A stretch of 64,000 nucleotides of DNA, taken from positions 4,526,001 to 4,590,000 of the forward strand of contig NC_079875.1 in the NCBI RefSeq assembly GCF_029227915.1, read 5' to 3'. Source of the DNA: Hydractinia symbiolongicarpus (Eukaryota > Cnidaria > Hydrozoa > Anthoathecata > Hydractiniidae). Within the stretch, counting starts at the first letter, position 1, and each line of letters starts with the position of its first letter. The notes beneath the pieces are model-generated. The model saw only the letters and a program-made list of their open reading frames with translations, was not told the DNA's origin and searched no databases. This document shows positions 13,001 to 25,000 of the stretch, piece by piece. Made by a program: the position numbers and the translations under genes.

Positions 13001-16000
13001 TATGATGTGATCAGTGAAAAAAAGTCCATTGATACTGGAAAAAACGTTTCAACGATAAAATAAGATGTAATCCAAACAACACTGTCTCCTTCTTAACTAC
13101 AGTAATTCATTAGACTTTGCAAAAAAGAAAGAAGTAGGCGTTTGTGTGTGCCAACTGCTCGCTTCTGTAAAAATTATGTAATGAATATTGTAAAGTAGAG
13201 CACAGAATTCGTTAATTGATTATTATAAACAATAGATGGCAATACTACTAAAAGGCTCCAATGATAAACCAGACAGGAGATATTTAAAGACCTCAGAGAC
13301 ATTTTAATAAGCAAAGATATTAAACTTGCTTCCCTTTGAGCCTGAAATATGGTATTCCATAGCATGAAAAACAAGAAAAGTTGACTCACACATTTTTGAG
13401 GTTGAATTACATGGAAATGGCTTCGGACACATTTTAAAATTTGAGTTGCATAAGTTTGGTTATAAGAGAGTGGTTTTAGGAGACTGTATTTTACAGCAGG
13501 TTTCCTGAATCTCTTGTTTTGTTAGTGTATTGTGGTTACTTTGTAACAAATCTGGAGACATCCAGATTCAGAAGGTAGCACTCATGGACCAAACAGATAA
13601 TATAAGATACCAAAAAGGTTCATGGCATTAAAATTTACCGAACAGATAAGGTATCATCGACATCCTCGCATCCTTGTGGATCTATACTGAATATGAGATG
13701 AGAATTCCTAGATTAACAAAAATATAAATGTCAAATAAATATCTTAATATTTCTAGTTTACAATTTTTTTTGATTATATAAATGCAGGTTTAATGTCCAT
13801 TTTAATATTGTGTTTTTAAATATTTGTATTTTTAATATTCTAATATTTTTTAGAGCTCTTAATTTACTGAGAATTTGCTGAGAATGCGAAACATACAATC
13901 AGAATTTTAAATTACTGACTTGTAACATTCCAGTTCTGTGATATTTTTTGTTCATATGAAATGCATCCTTATTTGACTTAAAGGTTTAAATCAACATCAA
14001 ATTTTCGTTTATTTTTTTGAAATAGTTCGAAGCGTAAACATCTTAGTAGCCTTTGCATAAACACAGAATGTGATTTACCCCAAATAAAATTTCAAACAAC
14101 AATAGTATTTTGTTGTGTATAGACTGCATGAATGTGTTTACACATCAAGGTTGTAAAAAATGCACCACATATAATCAACATGATATTTATTTCACTAAAA
14201 GCCATATAAAAATTATAAAAATCAGACTAGAAACTATATCTTTTATTTTTCAGCCTTAGGGTTATATATTCTACACCTTACTTCTGTGTGGTTAGATTTC
14301 AGCTATTACAGAATTTGAACACACAAACTTTCTTTGATTTGGAAAATTACGAAAACCTGAGATCTTTTCTCCTCATCATTTCTTCGTTCTCCATCTCCCA
14401 AAAATCACCCCTTGTTCTTATTGGCATTTCCTTTAAAATTCCCTCACTGAATGGTGCAACTACCAACGAGTGTTCCATTAAAATGGTAGATATCTCTGTT
14501 TCAATATCACCAATTGGTCCTAACAACTTCACGAAATGTCCATTTGGATATAACGAACTTGTCTCCCATGAATCGATACGAACAATAAATCTAAACATTG
14601 AAAATTCTCAGAGTAACGTAATAAATTGTATTTACATAACAGAAAAGTAAATTAACTGAATCAAATGATATCAATTATTATTGTCAGGATAACTGTTACT
14701 AGAATAACAATGTAAAAAATAAGTAAAAGTGAAGCATAACCTCAGCCTGAATTTTAGGAACTCAAACCTTTAGTGATAAAAGAAACTTTTGGCAAAATTT
14801 GATGGTATTCTTTACAAGTTGTAAAGGCTGGCATATTATAAGCATACTAGTTACTTCATCATACATATTTCGGTCTTTAGATTATCCTCCGTTGTACATC
14901 ACAAATTAACAATTCGGCTGCCAACGCAGGTAAGAGATTTTTAGGTTATTTTAAATAAGTATGCTGAAAGAAGCTTAAAAAGAATGTATTTCTGTCATAT
15001 TCTGTCATTGTTCATTTTTAAAAAGTATTTGTTTGACAACAAAATCATGCTCCTAATGTAAATCATTATCCACATAAACATAGAAGAGTATACCTAGAAT
15101 CTTTTAGTTTAGAGGCTTGTCTAGTACTGATTCTAATCTTAGGTATTCTGACATCCCATGGAACGGTTAGTATCTGTAAAATGGTAAAATAAACAAAGGT
15201 TTATTTCTTAACTCCTTTTACTCCAATAAAGTCAACAATCTAGTTTATTTAACCTACTTTTAGTAAACTTGTAATGGATAAGCACATTAGTTTTCAGTCT
15301 AATCTGACAGTATAGCTGTATAGCTTAAGCTCTGTGCTAGCTGACAGTTGCGTATTTTCAGCAAATTTAAAACAACATTACGTGGAAATGTTATACACAC
15401 TTACTTTCTCAGTAGTTTTTTTCACAGATTCCTCCCTATCTGGTATTGTCACAACAAAATCACGAGAATTTCTTTGTAAAATTCCGACTACACGTCCTGT
15501 CATCATGGTTGTTGAGTCCTGCGCAGTAGCAGACTCTAAATAAAAAATTCAATTTATTCTTTTCAAGATGATACATTCATTATGGCAATCAGCAAAGTGG
15601 AGCAATTGATACGTTATTACCTGTGTCAGAGCCAACAAGAGAAGCTGAACGCGATTGCCATTGATCTTTTGGAAGTAATTCTACAACAACAAGATCCCCA
15701 TCGATGGATCGGTTACTATAATTAAAAAATGAACAACAATGCCACAAAACACCAACAATAATGAAAAACATGAAAATTTTAAACTTAAATAAAAACAAAC
15801 CGAAAAACTGTGCCAGGTATGAATATATCCACTGATGTAACAGATGAGGAATTTTTTGTAGTGCTACAAAAAAACATCATGGTGCTTTTAGAATTAAATA
15901 GAAATTTCCTATGGACATTTCTAACAATCTTCACACAGTTATAAAATTATTTTACTCATTAAAAGTAAACAAACTAACGTATATACCTTGTTTGAATAAA

Positions 16001-19000
16001 TGCTTCTCTGTTAGGATTGTGTTTGTTGACTTTAAGATAACTGGAAATAAATCTACCCTAAAAATATTTTTATATATTTGAGAAAGCCACACAAACAAAA
16101 AAGGATGCAAAATGTGAAGAAAATCCAAACATCATGGCAGAGAGCAGTATTATTTGACTTCTTACAATAACAAAGACTGTTGAATTTGCCTTATTGATGT
16201 CATTTATATTTCAGTTACGGAATGAGGATTGAAGAAAACATACAGATTTGATTCCAGATTGTAACACAAGTGATGGATAGTACTCTTGAAATTCTTTGCA
16301 AATTGCATCACCTGAAATTTACAATGAAGGAGCTCATTATGCATTATGTACTTTGGATGTAGAAAGACTAATGACTAAGACATTACATTTTTGCTCCAGT
16401 ATCCAAACTTTGATTTATAAAAAAATATTTTGTCATGTTAGAAATTTCATAATAGCTTAAAGAAGGTATGTAAGTGTTTCTCATCTGTGTAAAGGATTGG
16501 TTCAATATGTTTAAAAAATGGTAAGTTTAATAACTAGCAAAACTTTTCAGCCAATTAATTTTCTAAAGCACGCTAACGGACTCCTTTAAAAAAATTATTT
16601 ATATCCTTGGGAGAAGTCTTGAAGAAATTAAAAGGAGAGCAATATTTTAATAATGATATGATTTTATCTTACCAACTTTTATGTCAACTGTTGATGACAC
16701 ATTGAGAGATTCTAGCAGATTATGTGCATCAGTTAGGTCAGGCCAAAAGCTTGTAATGTACTCATCCATTGATAAAACAAAAACATGATGGGTCTTATTC
16801 CCATAGTCTTTCTTTGCCTGTTTTTGAACAAGAAGAGATCACTCTGAATTAAATATATAAATCAGTTTTATACAGAAATTTTTCAATTCAAATTCCTTAA
16901 TATCCAATAATTTGCAAAACATCAATTCCTCCTCATTGAAAAACAATTTTTGTCAAAGCTTTTATAACTTTTTTATTCTGTTGCCATTACTAAATTTATT
17001 GAGGTTTATAAAAACATTTGTATAACTACTCCTAAATCTTTCAAATTTATCCTGACTTGGACTAACTATTTTGAAAATTTATCCAAGTTTGTACAGACCC
17101 TGTTAAGTAGATACCCTAAGCAACAACTTTCAAAATGGACTTACGTACACTCTCAATAATTTTACAATAAAACCTACATTTTCATCATTAGTAATTATAA
17201 TGATAGGAATTTCTTCATCTAAGTGTTGAAAATACCAAACAGCAAATTGGTAAATAATGCTACAGTAAATAAAGCATGATAGATAAAAAATTAATATGGC
17301 AGCATATTATTTTTCAGTAACAACTCCCTTTGCGATTGCAAGCAATTTTTATGTGATTTTTATTTTTACATACATACTAATTGGAAAGTTTAAATGTAAA
17401 TCTCTTCTGAGGTGGGGAAGGAAATAAAGTACGCACATAGATTAACGACTAGTAATATTAATTTTCACCAATAAGGCTTCAGCGTAATATGTGACATGGT
17501 TTGCGATTATCAACCGTTTGCTTTTTAACTTTATTTAATATCTTAACGGCGCTAATAACATGTTATAACACTGACTGTAAAAAGTATACCAGCATTAAAG
17601 TTCATCCTGCTTACTTTAAACTAATTGGCTCAACAATTATAAGCGTTATAACGTGTTAATAACGGCGTTACATATTTCACAAAATTTCGAGCGTAGAAAA
17701 CTTTGGAACATTGCTCAGACAGACGTTCCAAAACTGTGACTTCTAACCGCTATAACGGGTTAAAATGCTTCTTTACAGCGACCGTTGAGCATTGAACTGT
17801 TATACAGGCGTTATAACGCCTTACACTTCAAAGCTTATTCTAACCGTTATAACGTGTTATAAGAATCGTCTCCGCCATCATTTCACATTATATGATCTAC
17901 GGCGATCTTTTCGCTTTCTAGGATCCCGTTTTCATGATTTTTAAACGATCTACGGCAATGGTTTCGCTTTCTACGATGCCGTTTTGACTGTATTTAAACG
18001 ATCTGCAGAGATCTTTTTGATTTCTACGATCCCGTTTTCGTGATTTTTAAACAATTCAATGGCAATATTATTGATTTCTGCGATCGTGTTTTCAGCGGGT
18101 TATAAGTTCATTTTTACGGCTACAACCGTTGGTGCGGGTTATAATGTGGTGCGGGTTATGTGATAAGTTTTATATTTTCTGTCATTTATTGTGAAATTTA
18201 AAGTTTATACATTCAATGAAAAAAAATAGTACCAATGGGAGAAAATGCGTACATTAATATAACTGCATGCACTACTTCTATCTTACTTCAACTAATTTAT
18301 TTCAACTAAGTGATTTAATTTTTTTCACACAGTAAAATTGCTTTAACTTTCTATTGCTTGCCAGTGCTAATATTACGAGCTCTCTCTGAAACCATAGTCA
18401 TAAGAAAAAGAGATAGTCTGGTGAATCGCGCGGCTCTATTGTTTATGTTTTTGTTAGCAGAATATACCTCGTACCCAGTGCTTTGACTGCACGCTCGTGT
18501 TGAAAAATGGCGCATTTAAGAGGTTAGTTACTGTAAACAACATAGGATTAACAAACATTTAAACAGAATTATTTTCAGCATGCCTGGCGAAAATTGCTCT
18601 ATATACGGTTGCGCAGTTTCACGAAGGGCTAAATATAAAGGTCTATCTATTTTTAAAGTTCCTGCTGGTGAGAATCAATTTGACAAGTCGTGGAGAGAAA
18701 AGTTAGTTGATGTTGTGATAAGAGATAGGGAAGTTGATCATGCTCTAAGGGATAGAATTCAAAGAAAGAAAATATATATTTGTGAAAAGCACTTCAGCGA
18801 AGATCAAATGAATCGTAACCACTCTAGCAGAACCACACTTGTTCCCGGTGCTATCCCCACAATAAACCTTCCTATCAAAAGTTTTCCTTCATCCTCCACA
18901 TCTTCTAAGCCTTGTCAATCAGCACAATCAATTTTGCAGAAAAAAATTGAAAATGTCATTACTGATCAGTACAAGTCATTTACAGATTTTATTTCTAAAA

Positions 19001-22000
19001 CTCAGTTATTGAAATTAGTCGGTTGGAGTTTTACCTATACAAGTGATTGTGCTTCTTTTGCCTGTCATGATGCTATCCACTCAGTTCCAAAGTATGAGAT
19101 ATATGTTGATAATAATCTTGTTTTTACTGTTCGTGTTTTATTATGGTCTGTTCCTGCTAAACACAACATTTATTCTCAATCACTAAAACTTATTACAATC
19201 ACATATTTAACAAGATTAATTATGGATTTGAAATTATGCCCAGGTTTGACAGACCACTTTGCTGGTAGCTGTCTTGAGCACTGTGTTCCAAAAGTATTAA
19301 ACATCAAGGATAGTACTAGTGGTGCACCTCTTCATCAAAGCAAATGGTATCGATCTCCAAATTGCATAGTTCTTATTCCACCTTCTTCTGAAAAATGCTT
19401 GGAATGTGTTAGGTCAGAGTCAAAAGAAAGCCTAAGTTTGAAAAGGAAAAGGGACAATTTAATTTAACCTGCCAAACTTAAAGCACCAATCTCCATGACT
19501 TCTCCAGACCGAATCATAAAAACCCTTCAAAATCACCGGTTGGAAAATAAAGAATTAAAGGAAGAGTTAAAGAAAATGCAAGATGAAATTTCCACTTGTG
19601 CAGTTCCAGTCCAAAAAAGTCTTGGTGATGATTTCATAAAAATTATGTCAACAACTAATCGCAAGATACCACCATTCATGAAATTTTTTTGGGAAGAGCA
19701 GCAGAAATATTTATCATCATCGAAAACTGGTGTTCACTATCATCCTATGATCATTCGTTACTGCTTGGGTTTAGCTGCAAAATCCCCCCCCCCTTTTATG
19801 ATGAGATTCGTGTTGACGATAAGAAAGACAGTGGTTTCTTGGTACTCCCTAGTAGACGTCGTTTAAGGGACTATAAGAACTATATTCGTCCAAAGCAAGG
19901 TTTTAACAAAGACGTTATCCAGGAATTGTGTAATATGGTCTCCAAATTCCAACCACATGAGAAATATGCAATATTATTAATGGATGAAATGAAAATTCAA
20001 GAAAGTCTTGTGTGGGATAAGCATAATGGTGATCTTATCGGTTTTGTTGACCTTGGTGATATTGATCTATAAATTATGTTGCGTTGAAAAAGGTTGATGA
20101 AATTGCATCTCATGTCTTAGTTTTTCTTGTGAGAAGCATTGTAAATCCTTTAAAATTTTCATTTGCAAATTTTGCTACTACCAATGTCACATCAATTCAA
20201 TTGTTTCCTCTCTTTTGGAAAGCAGTTGGCATACTGGAGGAAAAATGTGGCATAAAAGTTGTTGGTGTCACAAGTGATGGAGCATCTCCAAACCGACGAA
20301 TGTACCATATGCACCTAAACATGACCTGTGTAGCTGACATTAATGCAGGAGTGGACGTAACATACCGCACTTTGAATGTTATGGGGAATGAGGAACGGTA
20401 CATCTACTTCATCTCAGATCCACCACACTTAATTAAAACAGCCCGCAATTGCCTGAGTAATTCTCTTGCAGGAAGATGTACCAGAAGTATGTGGAATGAT
20501 GGAAGTTATATCACCTGGAACCATATTTCAAAGTTATTCCTTGATGACTTAGACTGTGGATTACATCTTGTTCCTAAAATAACAAATGACCACATCAAGC
20601 TCACACCATATTCAGTCATGAATGTACGTCTGCCAGCACAAGTGTTAAGCGAATCTGTCTTTAACGCTCTTCAATTGTATGGACCACCAGAAGCTAATGC
20701 AACTGCCAAATATTGTAATATGTTCGACCAATTTTTTGACTGTCTTAACGTCAAGAATACCAAAGAAGCAGCAATTAAACGTAAACCATTTCTTAAACCG
20801 TACACATCTGTTGATGATGAAAGATTCTTATGGTTGACCGAAACATTTCTAGGATATTTCAAAACATGGAAGGATTTAATTGCTGATAGGCCTGGTAATT
20901 TTACGGATAATGCTAGAGCAAATATGTTTATTTCACGGCAAACCTACCAAGGAATCAAAATCACTGTCCATTCTACTGTTGAATTAATCCAGTATTTAAT
21001 TAATAATGGAGTTCCATATGTACTGACAGAAAGATTTTGTCAAGATCCCCTTGAAAACTACTTTGGTCGTCAACGTGCAATTGGTCATAGGAAAGATAAC
21101 CCATCAATCCGTGATTTTGGTTATAACGACAACACAATGAGAACACAAAAGATTTTCCGACCCATAGCTGGTAACTGTCATGAAATTGATATTGAAACTG
21201 TGCCATGCCGTAAGAGCAATTAAACACACTTGGAAGAAAGAAGAAACTAAAAACGGTTATTTTTATAGCCACACATTTATAAAAAACATTAAATTGGCTT
21301 AATAAGCAAGAACAAGCACTGTATTTCTGCTTAACACAAACATTAATAAAAAATATTTTGAAATACCTTAAAACCTATATACACAACCTGGCCTTTTTTT
21401 GTAGACTTCCATAATTATTTATTATACCATGTGCCAAAATAATATTATTTTAAAATTTGTTGCTATAAAAATAGCAGTTGTAACAGGTTTATAGTCACTG
21501 TTCTGGACTCTTAGTGTCAATGTCCATCTGAAAGATTGCTTGAAGATTTCTTGATTTCAGTGCGTAGAAATCGAGCTTTTTTCTGTTTTGATGCAATTTT
21601 GTGCAGCTCACATTTATCTTTCACAAATGAAAAAACACGAACACGAACATAAAGCATGATGAGATGCTCAAGTAAGTTCATTGCTAATTCTTTTGTGACT
21701 TTTTCGGTTGAGTATGATGTTATTTTGTTGTAATTACAAAGCACAACAGGGTTCTCAAGCAGGTCTGAAACAATTTTCTTACTATCAATTGTATGGTGAA
21801 AATTAGCAGTTGCAGCACGAACTTCAAGTTCTGCACAACAAAAAATTCTGAAAACATCATCGGTTACTGACCATAACCCTCCTCTGTCCTTCATATTTAC
21901 TAAATCAGAATTTTTATCGTCTTCCACAAGACATGACTTTCCAGCTAGTAAGATGTCCAAACTTTGAACTCCAAGCATACTTCTTGATTTTTTTTATCTC

Positions 22001-25000
22001 CTAATGCGACGATATATAGGGTACTAAATACATAACCACTTAGATATTGAATTATGTTTCTTTCTTTGGGTGAAAAATTCACATGGGAAGAAAATTCTAC
22101 AGTGTTTTCTTTTACAGTTGAATAAGTGAGATGAGCAAGTACGTGATTAGCCACTTCAAAACCAAGGAGAATAGTGATAAATTTCTGAAAACAATATTTT
22201 CAGACACAGATTTATAGAAGGCCGGATAAAACTTTTCAGCATCGCCTTTAAAACAACTAATCACATCTCTGACAAAACTATAGGAAAAGTTTGTATCGTC
22301 GTTTGTAATAACATAATTGACAAATTCATTTCTGGTCTTCTCACTATAGCATTCATCTTTAAAAAGTTTACTTGCACTTAATTGGGTGTACTTCTTAAAG
22401 TATAACGGATGGAGCTTGGTTTCAGCAGTAGTGAGGCTGTCGTCATTTAACTGGTTTTGTGGCTGAAGATGTTTCGCATTTCGGTGTCTTGTGAGTCCCT
22501 GTTGTGTTTTGCATGTTTTGGAGCATATATCACAGGAAAAACAGCTTTCAGAAGGGTCGTCAACTATTTCTTCAACAATTTCGGATAATTCTTTAGTTAA
22601 ATCACGATTTTTCTCTAATAAATCTTCATCAATAACAGCCAAGATTGCATCAAAATCATCTTCACCAAAGAAATCCTCCCCATGGGCAGCCATTATTGAT
22701 AATTCCGTGCAGTCTTAAACTGGCCACCCCGATTTAAGAAACATATCTGCTTGTGAACAATAGGAACACATTATGGACGGCCCGGAATTACCAGACTATC
22801 TCTTTTTCTTATGACTATGCTGAAACACAATTCTGGAGATCATTTTTCAATTAATAAGACACACGCAACTATCTCCTTCTCATTGCCGCCATTCATTTTA
22901 TCATGCACACTGTGATTGCTGAGATATAAATAGATAATAAAATGCTATAAACATTAGGAAAGAACGTTCCGTCCATCGCTGTTACAGACAATTCGTGATA
23001 ATTATTATGTTGTTTATTTTTATGCCAAAAAACTTAAATATACATAAAAAACAGAGCAGTTTAATCGCAGGGAGCAAGAGTTATTATAGGCTGAAACTAA
23101 TGTCTACAAATAAAAAGAAAACAGCGTTGTCTGATTTAGTACTGTCGGCATTAGCAGAAGATCGACTTGTCAAATTAATTATAATTCATTATTATTTCGG
23201 CAATCGGAGACAAGGAAGTTAAGACTGAGAGAGTAGCTAGTTCAGACACTCGGTTCTCGTGTTTGGGGTTCACGAGTTTAAACGTCCCCCACTTGTCTCC
23301 AGCATGAAAAAAACAGAACACGCACATGTTTATAAAATGATTAGGGTAGGTAAAAATACGCTAATTTTTTTTCTTACCACGATGCGGGCTATGCAAAGGT
23401 GCGGGTAAGTAAAACACATTGATTGAAATTTTATGCGGGTTATACGTAGATGCGGGCTATCTGATATCATCTAGTTTATAACTCCCTAAAAAAGCTAAGC
23501 TGCGGGTTATGCGATGTGCGGGTTATATACCGGAAAATACGGTAAAATTTTTGAACTACAGTTTACTTTTTAAACTCGTTGAACACAAAGTCAAGTTATT
23601 GTTTCAGGATCGAATTTTGTTTAACGGGATTCGAAAGTGGGGCAGCGTTATAACAAAATTTTGTAACAGTGAAGTTTTCATACTTGTAGTTTGTGTACAC
23701 TATGAGAAATATAGCTTTACAAACTAAAACAAGAGAAATGATAAAAAAGTAACAAGTGTATTTGAAAAGTGTGTTTAAAAATGATAAAAAGCTCTATAAA
23801 TGTTTGAAAATTTATTTTTATGACTTGAAACTTGGTACAAGCATAGTTTTGATAAATACGATAACAATTCCTCGGTTATTTTTTATGAAGCAAGCAAAAT
23901 GATAAATCTGTAACAGAAAACATATTTAAAATATGAGGCTTGTGATTTTTAATAAAAAGCAACAGTTTCAACATTATGCTACAACATGAAATAAATTTTT
24001 TTTCAGATTTGAACACAACAAAATAATAAATATATAACTAAAATAAAGTTATTGTTCTATACCCCATATGCTAAATATATGTTACTTTATTGATCAATAA
24101 TTTAATGAAGAAATGGTTCTAGAAAATCAACCCGTTAAGAAATTAACTGGGTAAGCTTTAAGGTTTGTAAGAATAAATATTGGTGATAACCTGTAACATT
24201 ATTATACCCTTACGCAGCACTTACTTCATTCGCCATTTGTCAATATTGTCACCATGTTTGCGTTCTACATAGCATGCTTTGTGAAACTCATTGTCGAAAA
24301 ATATGGACTCCTTTGTTGTGTCTTTTATTAACTTGTTTAAATCTCTGAGCAAATTTCTTCCACAAGAGTATTGAACCTACACAGATATAATTAGATTTAG
24401 TATACCGTGTTAATTTTATACGCTGAAGTTTCTATGCTAAACTTACAAAGTTTTTCACTGTTTGAAGAAATATCAGCCCTGTTAGTTCTTTTAGTTGAAA
24501 AATCTCTAGGTACTTCTTTGTCACCTACAGTAAAAAAATATATGAAATAGGTAGACCTTTTTGTCTATACTATGGAAGTTCCAAACAAGAAATTATGTGT
24601 TATCCTTTAGACACACCTTCAGAACTTGTAAATTTCAAACCAGAGTAATTCAAAATCGTACACTGTACTAAATATTGAAGATTATTATTATTATTCCCCA
24701 TATTTATACAGGATATAGCCATTTCAGTGTTGGAAACACTGTTATCAATGTGGGCTCTGTGTTCAAAATGTATACATTAAGTATACACTAGCATTACCTA
24801 CCCAATTTCCCTCACATGGCATGAGTTTACCTGCAGCTGTGGTAAAGACACTTGCTAAACATGCCTGTGGTGTGGACTAAACCGCTAAACCTTGTGATTA
24901 AGAAGCGAACTTTATAACCACAAGCAAGGCAATGTCAGAAAGAACTACCTTAAAGGGGCTACGTAACAGCTGTTGGTTTTCAACTTTCGTGACTTACACG

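Larger units (their letters stand above)
18093..23544. mobile_element. P-superfamily DNA transposon with two convergent genes (decayed)
   Basis: About 5.45 kb inserted in intron 4 of the DIS3L-like gene. It holds a THAP-domain P-type transposase (+, 18580-21223) and an opposed C2H2 zinc-finger gene (-, 22693-21517). The right end is the terminal sequence TATACCGGAAAATACGGTA at 23526-23544. The same terminus is found on the left end of the deleted copy at 35204-36443, but here the left terminus is missing and replaced by a minisatellite. Subterminal TGCGGGTTAT sites lie at 18094, 18133, 18150 and 23383-23526. A perfect 30-bp inverted repeat (18393-18422 and 22790-22819) lies just upstream of both genes. 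Both genes carry frame breaks, so this copy should be non-autonomous now. Both flanking exons and splice sites of the host gene are intact. Confidence 0.85.

Noticed and set aside
14288-14650. 120-residue + strand frame
   Set aside because: Antisense shadow of the largest DIS3L exon (14351-14590), which matches the family in every segment.
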